Below, in pieces: positions 1 to 6,315 of a DNA stretch of 34,701 bases (its first letter is position 1; each line of letters begins with the position of its first letter). Source of the DNA: Candidatus Moraniibacteriota bacterium (lineage in GTDB: Bacteria > Patescibacteriota > Minisyncoccia > Moranbacterales > GWC2-37-73); NCBI GenBank assembly GCA_003510895.1, contig DOKE01000008.1, positions 49,089-83,789 on the forward strand. The letters are read 5' to 3'. Position numbers and translations under genes: made by a program. Below the pieces are notes generated by a model. It worked only from the letters and a program-made list of their open reading frames with translations, had not been told where the DNA came from and ran no database searches.

Positions 1-12
1 AGCCGTTCTTTT
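1..12 (+). terminator. possible right half of a terminator hairpin cut by the window edge
   Basis: Bases 2-8 read GCCGTTC and are followed by TTTT. The same 7-base arm forms the right half of a perfect hairpin at 4018-4037. The left arm would lie outside the window, so this is only a guess that an upstream gene ends here. Confidence 0.2.
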
Positions 13-47
13 GCGGGTATGGTAAAATAGAGATATGAATGTTTAAG

Positions 48-86
48 TTATCCACAATTGCGTGGAATTGTGTGTAGTGATATAAT
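48..86 (+). promoter_or_regulatory. probable promoter of the restriction-modification pair, with an inverted repeat and a DnaA-box match
   Basis: TATAAT at 81-86 is a perfect -10 box, with TTGCGT at 58-63 as a weak -35 box 17 bases upstream. An inverted repeat (CACAATT 53-59, AATTGTG 66-72) covers the -35 and spacer and could be an operator. TTATCCACA at 48-56 matches the DnaA-box consensus, but the same 9-mer occurs inside pilC near 9209, so it may be chance. The leader to the first ATG (204) is about 110 bases of AT-rich sequence with no recognisable gene. Confidence 0.4.
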
Positions 87-203
87 ATCATTAGCAATTA
101 GTTTTGATAACTAGCCGAAATATTTTTTTTGATTATGGAGGGAATTATGGTGTTTTTCCGCTCCAAAAAATATTTATAAATAGAAAAATGTAATAATAAA
201 AAT

Positions 204-1184
204 ATGACTACTACTGCATCAAGACAAATGACAACTGGAAAATCTTTTGAATATGCTTTGCTTGTTCAATTTGAAGAAAAATTGAAGGACAAAACAAATC
301 TTGAGGTTATTAAAAATTCTTCTTTTAAAATTGCAAAAGGTTGTTTTGAAAATTTGAGTGAAAATGAGAAAAGTGATTATTTACTTACTGCTAGTTTTGC
401 GGTTAATTTTCTGATGGACATAGAACCACGACTTTCAAACGATATTGGCAAAGATGATATTTTGCAACTTGAAATTTTATCAGATCAACACGGAAAATCT
501 GGTGATGTAAGAGATGTTTTAGCAATTCGTTTATTGCAAAAATGGGAAATTGGAGTATCGGCTAAAAATAATCATCACGCAGTAAAACATTCCCGATTAT
601 CTTCAACCATTGATTTTGGTGAAAAATGGCTTGGGGCAAAAACATCAAAAGAATATTTTGAGACAGTAATACCTATTTTTGATAACTTGGAAAAAATTAG
701 GAAAGAAAGTGGTGCAAAGAAAAAATGGAGTGAGCTTGGCGATTATCATTCGTCAATCTATATCCCAATCCTAAAAGCTTTTATAAAAGAATTGAAAAAA
801 ATTTATAAAAAAGATTCTAAAAAAGTAGCGTCTAATTTGGTCGCATACCTAGTTGGAAATAAAGATTTTTACAAGGTTATTAAAGGCAAAAATAGCGTAG
901 AAATACACGCTTACAATCTAAATGGAACATTAAATTTGCCTTTTAATGATATTCTTCCAAAATATAAAACCCCGAAAGTTCCACTGCCAACAGAAATTAT
1001 TGATATTTGTTTTAAAACCGATAGTCAAACAACAGCAATAGTAACTATGAATAATGATTGGACGCTTTCTTTTCGCATTCACAATGCCAGTTCCAGAGTT
1101 GAATCATCTTTGAAATTTGATATAAATCTTTTGAAATCACCAAAAAAATTATTTAAAAATACGCTAAACATTAGTCATAAATAA
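204..1184 (+). CDS. HaeIII-family type II restriction endonuclease
   Basis: Predicted to cut unmethylated GGCC sites in incoming DNA. The 326-residue protein is close to R.HaeIII in length and carries the conserved central block of that family: SGDVRDVLAIR near residues 99-109, then WEIGVSAKNNHHAVKHSRLS near 114-133. The Asp of GDVRD, the Glu of WEIG and the Lys of SAK could form a PD-(D/E)XK-like site; that assignment is inference. The stop codon is two bases before the methyltransferase start, so the pair is probably co-translated. No Shine-Dalgarno sequence precedes the ATG; the leader is A/T only. There is no control (C) protein gene. Sequence specificity is inferred from family and partner, not shown. 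The gene is full length with no lesions. Confidence 0.88.
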   Translation: MTTTASRQMTTGKSFEYALLVQFEEKLKDKTNLEVIKNSSFKIAKGCFENLSENEKSDYLLTASFAVNFLMDIEPRLSNDIGKDDILQLEILSDQHGKSGDVRDVLAIRLLQKWEIGVSAKNNHHAVKHSRLSSTIDFGEKWLGAKTSKEYFETVIPIFDNLEKIRKESGAKKKWSELGDYHSSIYIPILKAFIKELKKIYKKDSKKVASNLVAYLVGNKDFYKVIKGKNSVEIHAYNLNGTLNLPFNDILPKYKTPKVPLPTEIIDICFKTDSQTTAIVTMNNDWTLSFRIHNASSRVESSLKFDINLLKSPKKLFKNTLNISHK

Positions 1185-1186
1185 TT

Positions 1187-2167
1187 ATGAAAATAGCTTC
1201 ATTGTTTACAGGCGCAGGAGGGCTTGACCTAGGCTTTGAAAAAGCTGGTTTTCATGTCGTCTGGGCAAATGAATACGACCCCACAATTTGGGAAACTTTT
1301 GAATACAATTTTCCGAAAACAAAACTTGACAAAAGAAGTATCGTTGATGTCCCTGCTTCTGAAATTCCCGATGTTGACGGAATTATTGGCGGACCACCTT
1401 GCCAAAGCTGGAGCGAGGCTGGAGCTGGTCGTGGAATAAATGATAAACGAGGAAAATTGTTTTATGATTACATTCGTTTATTAAAAGAAAAACAGCCAAA
1501 ATTTTTTCTTGCAGAAAATGTGTCGGGCATTCTTCATCCTAAACATAAAGAAGCTTTTTCAAATATAATAAAAGAATTTGAAAATGCTGGATATGAAATT
1601 TCTTGCAAACTATTAAATGCAAATGATTATGATGTGCCAGAAGATAGATTGCGTGTCATTATTGTGGGTTATAACAAAAAATTAAAGAAAAAATTTGAAT
1701 TTCCAGAGCCACAAAAATATAAACCAGTATTAAAAGACGCTATTTATGATTTACGTTTAGCAAAACCTGCATTAGATAAAAATAAAACAAATGGTGATGT
1801 GTTAAAAATTCCAAATCATGAATATATGAATGGTGGTTTTTCTTCAATTTATATGTCGCGAAACCGTGTGCGTTCATGGGATGAGCCATCTTTCACAATC
1901 CAAGCTGGTGGTCGTCACGCTCCAATTCATCCACAAGCACCAAAAATGAAATTTATTGAACAAAACAAAAGAATTTTTGTTCCCGGAAAAGAGCATTTAT
2001 ATCGTCGTTTGTCTGTCCGTGAATGCGCAAGAATTCAAACTTTTCCTGATGATTTTATTTTTAAATATCGTGATATTGCTGATGGATATAAAATGATAGG
2101 AAATGCCGTTGCGGTAAATTTTGCTCAACATTTAGCAAAAAAAATATATGAGGATCTCAAGATTTAG
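1187..2167 (+). CDS. DNA (cytosine-5) methyltransferase, M.HaeIII-like
   Basis: Protective partner of the upstream nuclease. The family transfers a methyl group from S-adenosylmethionine to C5 of cytosine; M.HaeIII modifies the internal C of GGCC. All core motifs are visible: motif I FTGAGGLDLGFEKAGF (7-22), motif IV GGPPCQSW with catalytic Cys72, motif VI LAENV, motif VIII EDRLRV, motif IX RRLSVRECARIQTFPDD and motif X GYKMIGNAVAVNFA. The target-recognition region (MSRNRVRSWDEPSFTIQAGG, then HPQAP) closely follows the M.HaeIII pattern, which is the main reason for predicting GGCC. Length (326) is near that of M.HaeIII. GGCC sites occur in the window (for example 2304-2307), as expected if the host is protected. 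Confidence 0.95.
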   Translation: MKIASLFTGAGGLDLGFEKAGFHVVWANEYDPTIWETFEYNFPKTKLDKRSIVDVPASEIPDVDGIIGGPPCQSWSEAGAGRGINDKRGKLFYDYIRLLKEKQPKFFLAENVSGILHPKHKEAFSNIIKEFENAGYEISCKLLNANDYDVPEDRLRVIIVGYNKKLKKKFEFPEPQKYKPVLKDAIYDLRLAKPALDKNKTNGDVLKIPNHEYMNGGFSSIYMSRNRVRSWDEPSFTIQAGGRHAPIHPQAPKMKFIEQNKRIFVPGKEHLYRRLSVRECARIQTFPDDFIFKYRDIADGYKMIGNAVAVNFAQHLAKKIYEDLKI

Positions 2168-2233
2168 ATAAAATGCGTGAAATAGGGCAAGAATTTATGG
2201 ATATTTTCGCAATTAATTTTAAAAAATAAAATT

Positions 2234-2261
2234 AAAAAGAATAAAATAGCGAAAAAAATAA
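2234..2261 (+). repeat. 28-bp exact copy of the 3' end of the BRO-N gene
   Basis: These 28 bases are identical to 3620-3647, which span the last codons, TAG stop and following bases of the BRO-N gene. Weaker similarity continues a few bases further. With the 3' copy they bracket the deleted SDH-like gene and the intact BRO-N gene. The stretch is A-rich, but its shared GCG and GAAT core argues against chance. I read it as the tail of a lost second BRO gene. Confidence 0.6.
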
Positions 2262-2267
2262 AAATTA

Positions 2268-2490
2268 AAACAAGAAATTATCAAAAAAATTGAAGGATTG
2301 CGAGGCCAAGGGACAAAATCAGGAATACAAAATCGCCTTTGTTGAAAATGCCGAAAGCGGCAACTATTTCGGAATTAATATGGAATTTAAAAAAGTCCAA
2401 TAAAACATCCCATAACAAACTCTCGCGGGAGTTATCCAAATTTCGCAGTAGCAGATTGTTTGGAAGATGATTGGGTAAGGGTGGAAGTAA
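2268..2490 (+). pseudogene. internally deleted copy of the SDH-family Clp-fold proteinase gene
   Basis: Two ends of the gene at 28415-29431 are fused here. Bases 2268-2306 encode QEIIKKIEGLRG, matching residues 4-15 of the intact protein (QEIIKKIEKLRG). Bases 2305-2490 match 29246-29431 base for base over most of their length. The roughly 790 bases between, including the active-site region, are gone. The intact gene has the 6-mer CAAAGG at both break points (28461-28466 and 29248-29253), and the fused copy has CAAGGG at the joint, so a short-repeat deletion is likely. The lost length is not a multiple of three, and three Gln codons of the intact gene read TAA here, so no protein can be made. 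Confidence 0.85.
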
Positions 2491-2761
2491 GTGAGACCAT
2501 TTTCACCGAGTGGGGAAAATGGTTGATGGGATTGAAAAGGTAAAAAACTTTTGAAAAATAAAAAATAGTATATGGTGAAAATTATGAAATAACAAAGGAG
2601 AAAAGGGAGGAAATAATTGAGGATCATAAAAAGAAAAAGTAAAAAGTAATTTTTTGAACAATATGAAAAAATATAATGATATTTTATTTGCCAGCATTTT
2701 ATTTTGTAATCGGTATTATCTTTATAGAGAATAATTCAAAAAGTGGTGGATTTTTTTAGAT
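2491..2761. other. gene-free AT-rich stretch with one hairpin
   Basis: No convincing gene lies between the deleted SDH copy and the BRO-N promoter. A 9-bp inverted repeat (ACCATTTTC 2496-2504, GAAAATGGT 2515-2523) lies just after the pseudogene end; it lacks a following T-run, so it is not a clear terminator. The remainder is A-rich with short broken reading frames. Confidence 0.5.
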
Positions 2762-2789
2762 TTGAGAGTATTGTAGTGGCAGATATAAA
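2762..2789 (+). promoter_or_regulatory. possible promoter of the BRO-N gene
   Basis: TTGAGA (2762-2767) and TATAAA (2784-2789) are 16 bases apart. Transcription would start near 2796, which suits either a leaderless start at 2799 or a short leader to the ATG at 2814. Confidence 0.4.
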
Positions 2790-2798
2790 ATTAAAAAT

Positions 2799-3635
2799 AT
2801 GCGAAAGAAAAAAATGAAAAATTTAGCGATTTTTGAGGGGCGGCAAATTCGAAGATATTGGGATGAAAAAACTGAGACCTGGTTTTTCTCTGTGGTGGAT
2901 ATTGTTTTCGCGCTTACGGAAAGCGCTAATCCTACGGATTATTTGAAAAAATTAAGAAAAAGAGATGTTGAATTGGGAAAATACATAGGGACAAATTGTC
3001 CCCAGGTAGAAATGGATACCGAAAGTGGAAAAACTAGAAAAACTCTGGCTGGCAATCCGGAGCATCTTTTTCGTATTATTCAATCTATTCCAAGCAAAAA
3101 AGCTGAACCGATCAAGCTTTGGCTGGCGAAAGTTGGATATGAAAGGGTGCAGGAAATGAGTGATCCGGAAAAAGCGCTTAATCGCAGTCGCGATTATTGG
3201 CAAAAAATGGGAAGGAGTCAGAAATGGATTCAGCAGAGGATGATGGGTCAAGAAATTCGAAACAAGTTGACGGACTATTGGAAAGATAATGCAGTGAAAG
3301 AAAAAGAAGAATATGCGATTTTGACTAATATTATTCATCAAGAATGGAGTGACTTGTCTATTAAAGGTCATAAAAATTTGAAAGGATTGAAAACGCAAAA
3401 TCTACGCGATCATATGACGGATGCTGAATTAGTTTTCACAGCCTTGGCAGAGCTTTCTACTCGGCAGATTGCGGAAACAATGGAAACGAAAGGTTTGGAA
3501 GAAAATAAAATACCATCCAAAAGAGGTGGACAGGTTGCCAAGAATGCTCGATTGGAATTGGAACAAAAAACCGGTAAAAATGTTGTGTCCGAACAAAATT
3601 TTCTATCATCGAGAAAATCAAAAAGAATAAAATAG
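2799..3635 (+). CDS. BRO-N domain protein (phage antirepressor / DinD-like)
   Basis: The N-terminal third has the BRO-N pattern: an AIFEGRQIRRYWDEKTETWF strand pair, then FSVVDIVFALTES, PTDYLKKLRKRD and a TLAGNPEHLFRIIQSIPSKK block near residues 80-105. BRO-N domains bind DNA and are typical of phage antirepressors. The longer C-terminal half, with a basic tail, resembles the chromosomal DinD-like group found widely in CPR genomes. The Met at 2814 (MKNLAIFEG) fits the family start at least as well as 2799. Its exact function is unknown. Its immediate neighbour is the deleted SDH copy, and its last bases are duplicated at 2234-2261. Confidence 0.85.
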   Translation: MRKKKMKNLAIFEGRQIRRYWDEKTETWFFSVVDIVFALTESANPTDYLKKLRKRDVELGKYIGTNCPQVEMDTESGKTRKTLAGNPEHLFRIIQSIPSKKAEPIKLWLAKVGYERVQEMSDPEKALNRSRDYWQKMGRSQKWIQQRMMGQEIRNKLTDYWKDNAVKEKEEYAILTNIIHQEWSDLSIKGHKNLKGLKTQNLRDHMTDAELVFTALAELSTRQIAETMETKGLEENKIPSKRGGQVAKNARLELEQKTGKNVVSEQNFLSSRKSKRIK

Positions 3636-3667
3636 CGAAAAAAATAATTTTTTAAAACAAAAAATTT

Positions 3668-4018
3668 ATGATTACGATTGTGGTTTTGGTTTTTGGGGTG
3701 GTGGTTGGTTTTGTGATTGCTTGGGCTTTGAAGAGTGAGGACAAACAAATAGAAACCAAAAAAGAGGAAGTTTTGGCGGAGGATATTTCGGGAATTGGGA
3801 AAGTTAATCGAGAAAAAGCGCGGGTGAAAAACGAAAGAAAGGAAAAGATTTTGGAATTTTTGAAAGAGAAAGGCAAAGCGGGCAATGGCGAAATCCAAAC
3901 GCTTTTGGGCATTGCCGATTCTACCGTTACGGTTTATTTGGATGAACTGGAAAAAGAAGGAAAAATCAGGCAAATCGGGGAAGTTGGGCAAGGAGTGCGA
4001 TATGAACTGAATGGCTAG
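3668..4018 (+). CDS. membrane-anchored winged-helix regulator
   Basis: A 116-residue protein with one N-terminal membrane segment (TIVVLVFGVVVGFVIAWAL, about residues 3-21), a charged linker and a C-terminal winged helix-turn-helix of MarR/ArsR style. The helix pair is RKEKILEFLKEKGKAGNGEI and LLGIADSTVTVYLDELEKEG, with the wing near GEVGQGVRYEL. Such a domain normally binds DNA, so this looks like a transcription factor held at the membrane; target and signal are unknown. It follows the BRO-N gene by 32 bases and may be read with it. The stop codon overlaps the first base of a strong hairpin. Confidence 0.7.
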   Translation: MITIVVLVFGVVVGFVIAWALKSEDKQIETKKEEVLAEDISGIGKVNREKARVKNERKEKILEFLKEKGKAGNGEIQTLLGIADSTVTVYLDELEKEGKIRQIGEVGQGVRYELNG

Positions 4019-4067
4019 AACGGCGTGATAGCCGTTCGAAAGAAACTCCGGATGACCCGGGGTTTTT
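4018..4067 (+). terminator. two consecutive hairpins ending in a T-run
   Basis: First hairpin: GAACGGC 4018-4024 pairs perfectly with GCCGTTC 4031-4037. Second: CTCCGG 4046-4051 pairs with CCGGGG 4057-4062 (one T-G pair) and is followed by TTTTT at 4063-4067. The second is a standard intrinsic terminator for the accessory genes upstream and insulates pgk. Confidence 0.8.
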
Positions 4068-4069
4068 GA

Positions 4070-4099
4070 TTGGGTGGAAAATTAGAATTGTTGTATAAT
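4070..4099 (+). promoter_or_regulatory. probable pgk promoter
   Basis: TATAAT at 4094-4099 with TTGGGT at 4070-4075, 18 bases apart, directly after the terminator. The expected transcript start near 4106 leaves about 44 bases before the ATG at 4150. Confidence 0.5.
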
Positions 4100-4149
4100 G
4101 AAATTATTGAAAAGTGTTTGTTGCTAATAAAAAAATAAACGAACAAAAA

Positions 4150-5190
4150 ATGAAGAAAATACAAGATGCGGATTTGGAGAACAAGAAAGTTTTGGCGCGG
4201 GTGGATTTTAATGTGGGAATTTCTGATGGAAAAATTCAAGAAAAATTCAAGTTGGAAGCTTGCCAAGAAACAGTGGATTTTATCTTATCTCAAGAAGGAA
4301 CAAAGTTGGCGGTTTGTTCGCATTTAGGACGACCAAATGGAAAAGTAAATCCGGAATTTTCTCTTTCGCAAATTAGGGAAACTCTGGAAGAAATATTGGG
4401 AAGAAGAGTGGTTTTTGTCGATGATTGCATTGGAGAGAAAGTTAACGAAGCGATGATTAATCTTGCGGCAAATGAAATTCTTCTTTTGGAAAATGTCAGA
4501 TTTTATGAGGGGGAGGAAGAAAATGAGGATGACTTTGCGGAAAAATTGGCGGCTAATTTTGATGTGTTCGTCAATGAAGCTTTTTCTGTTTGCCACAGAG
4601 ATCAAGCGTCAGTAACAGGCGTGACGAAATTTTTGCCCGGCTTTGCCGGTTTTTGGTTGCAAAAAGAAATTGAAAATCTGAACAATGTTTTCAGTCAGCC
4701 TGCTCATCCGGCAGTGGCGATTATTGGGGGAGCAAAAATAGAAACGAAACTTCCTTTGATTCAAAAATTTGAAAATAGTTATGAAGCGGTTTTGGTGGGA
4801 GGAATGATTGCCAATGAAGCGATTGAACAAAAAATTTCTTTTTCGGAAAAAGTTTTTTTGCCGGTTGATTTTGCGGACGAGCAGCGGCGGGATATTGGAG
4901 AAAAAACTATTGAAAAATTCAAAGAAATAATTTCCGGGGCAAAGACTGTTATTTGGAATGGACCGTTGGGAAAATTTGAAGAAAGCCCTTTTGACAAATC
5001 CACCAGAATTATTTTAGACGCAGTTATGGAAAGCGGGGCGTTTAGCTTGATTGGCGGCGGAGAATCGGTGCAAGTTCTGGAAGAAAATGGTTTGATCGGG
5101 AAAATTTCTTTTGTTTCCACCGGCGGCGGAGCGATGTTGGAATATTTGAGCGGAAACAAAATGCCAGGAATTGAAGCGTTGATAAAATAA
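4150..5190 (+). CDS. pgk: phosphoglycerate kinase
   Basis: Glycolytic enzyme that moves a phosphate between 1,3-bisphosphoglycerate and ADP in the cytoplasm. Clear motifs are VLARVDFNV at the N-terminus, SHLGRPNG, LLLENVRFYEGEE, NEAFSVCHRDQASVTGV, IIGGAKIETKLPLI, WNGPLGKFE and the C-terminal nucleotide site IGGGESV followed by FVSTGGGAMLEYLSG. At 346 residues it is shorter than the usual 390-400, with trimmed loops as is common in CPR bacteria. I prefer the ATG at 4150 over the GTG at 4114 because homology begins at KKIQDADLENKKVLARVDFN. It has its own promoter. Enolase is also encoded in this window (18218), in a separate unit. Confidence 0.97.
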   Translation: MKKIQDADLENKKVLARVDFNVGISDGKIQEKFKLEACQETVDFILSQEGTKLAVCSHLGRPNGKVNPEFSLSQIRETLEEILGRRVVFVDDCIGEKVNEAMINLAANEILLLENVRFYEGEEENEDDFAEKLAANFDVFVNEAFSVCHRDQASVTGVTKFLPGFAGFWLQKEIENLNNVFSQPAHPAVAIIGGAKIETKLPLIQKFENSYEAVLVGGMIANEAIEQKISFSEKVFLPVDFADEQRRDIGEKTIEKFKEIISGAKTVIWNGPLGKFEESPFDKSTRIILDAVMESGAFSLIGGGESVQVLEENGLIGKISFVSTGGGAMLEYLSGNKMPGIEALIK

Positions 5191-5214
5191 AAATAATTCT
5201 TTTAAATACATATT

Positions 5215-5811
5215 ATGTTTGGTAAAAAAAAGACTAGCCATTTTAAAATTTTAAACAAAAGAGAATGTTTTTGGGAAATGAACCCTTTCGATTTGAAGGG
5301 AAGGCTGTTACTATATATTTCCAGATTAGTGTTATTTTTGGGTTTTGCAATTATTTTTTTAGACAGCGTCGGTTTCTTATATTTATACAGGGACACTATT
5401 CCCAAGGGATTTTCGGCGGAAGTTATTTTTTTCATAGGCGCTGCTATTAATTTTTTCTGCGTGCCGCTTTTGTATTGGTCAAGTTTCAAAAAATTCAAGA
5501 ACAATAACAGTTATTGGGACACGGAAATGCTTTGGATTATCATTCTGTTCTTTTTCGGATCGCTGTTTCAATATATCAGTTCCTCTTCCTACGCAATAAT
5601 CGCGTTTTCGTTGTCGCTGGTGGTTATTTTTTTGGTGCATATCTGGACAATGTTTTTTCTCAGAAGCATTGTTAGAAAAAAGGATGGTCCCCATTGTTGT
5701 TTGGAATATTTTCAATCGATTGGATATTTGACAGCTCTCTATTTGCTTTTTGTCGTAGGCGTGGCATTTTTTGATTTATTTGATAAATCGAAGAACTGGA
5801 TAGGCTATTAA
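5215..5811 (+). CDS. multi-pass membrane protein of unknown function
   Basis: I do not recognise the family. The 198-residue protein has about five hydrophobic segments: LLLYISRLVLFLGFAIIFL, VIFFIGAAINFFCVPLLYW, MLWIIILFFFGSLFQYI, IIAFSLSLVVIFLVHIW and YLTALYLLFVVGVAFFDLF. Short charged loops lie between them and there is no soluble domain. The first 20 or so residues are basic and cytoplasmic-looking. An alternative start at the Met of MNPFDLKG (5278) is possible. It begins 24 bases after pgk, so it could share that transcript, but nothing ties it to glycolysis. Confidence 0.7.
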   Translation: MFGKKKTSHFKILNKRECFWEMNPFDLKGRLLLYISRLVLFLGFAIIFLDSVGFLYLYRDTIPKGFSAEVIFFIGAAINFFCVPLLYWSSFKKFKNNNSYWDTEMLWIIILFFFGSLFQYISSSSYAIIAFSLSLVVIFLVHIWTMFFLRSIVRKKDGPHCCLEYFQSIGYLTALYLLFVVGVAFFDLFDKSKNWIGY

Positions 5812-5838
5812 GCTAAATTTTTTAAAGTTGGATTTTTG

Positions 5839-5847
5839 TGGTATTAT
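5839..5847 (+). promoter_or_regulatory. extended -10 promoter element ahead of the pilus cluster
   Basis: TGG followed by TATTAT (5842-5847) makes an extended -10 element; no convincing -35 is seen. It would start a transcript about 60 bases before the first receiver gene (5915) and could drive the pilB-pilC-pilin genes. Confidence 0.35.
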
Positions 5848-5914
5848 ATAAAAATAGGAAAGAACAATCTTTGTCATTTTTAAGTTTCTGAAAAATTAGA
5901 ATAAAAATACTTTT

Positions 5915-6280
5915 ATGCCTAGTCAAAAAAAAATATTAATCGTGGAAGATGAAAAACCCATTGCCAAAGCTATGGAACTCAAGTTGAATAATTCCGGGTA
6001 TTTTGCCAAGGCGGTTTTTGATGGAATGGAAGCCTTGAAGGAATTGGATAAAGAAAAATATGATTTGTTGTTGGTGGACATTATGATGCCCAATATGGAC
6101 GGTTTTACTCTATTGGGAAAATTACGTGAAAAAAATATTAACACGCCGGCAATAGTAACTTCCAATCTAAGTCAAAAAGAGGATGTTGAAAAGGCCAAGA
6201 ATTTAGGTGCGCGTGATTTTTTTGTTAAATCTGACACTCCGCTGACGGAAATTGTGAGGAGAGTGGAAAAGTTTATTTAA
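5915..6280 (+). CDS. single-domain response regulator (CheY-like receiver)
   Basis: A 121-residue receiver domain with no output domain. The acidic pair is Glu11-Asp12 (LIVEDEKPI), the phosphorylation site is Asp55 (LLLVDIMMPNMDG), the switch Thr is Thr82 (AIVTSN) and the conserved Lys is Lys105 (FFVKSD). It would act by binding a partner when phosphorylated. It starts the pilus cluster, 35 bases before pilB, so the motor is a sensible target, but that is inference. Two more receiver-only proteins lie in the same cluster (13061 and 17756). Confidence 0.92.
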   Translation: MPSQKKILIVEDEKPIAKAMELKLNNSGYFAKAVFDGMEALKELDKEKYDLLLVDIMMPNMDGFTLLGKLREKNINTPAIVTSNLSQKEDVEKAKNLGARDFFVKSDTPLTEIVRRVEKFI

Positions 6281-6315
6281 TAGCATCGTTGCAAAAATAA
6301 AAACAAAATTTTCGT

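Noticed and set aside
48..56. DnaA-box match TTATCCACA, suggesting a replication origin
   Set aside because: A single box with no cluster, no dnaA or dnaN nearby, and the same 9-mer occurs by chance inside pilC.
2364..2697. Minus-strand reading frames across the BRO upstream region
   Set aside because: They are Phe/Leu-rich frames lying opposite the SDH remnant and A-rich sequence, with no family likeness.
2952..3991. Long minus-strand frames of 148 and 193 codons
   Set aside because: They lie opposite the BRO-N and winged-helix genes and have the Phe/Asn/Ser-rich make-up of antisense shadows.
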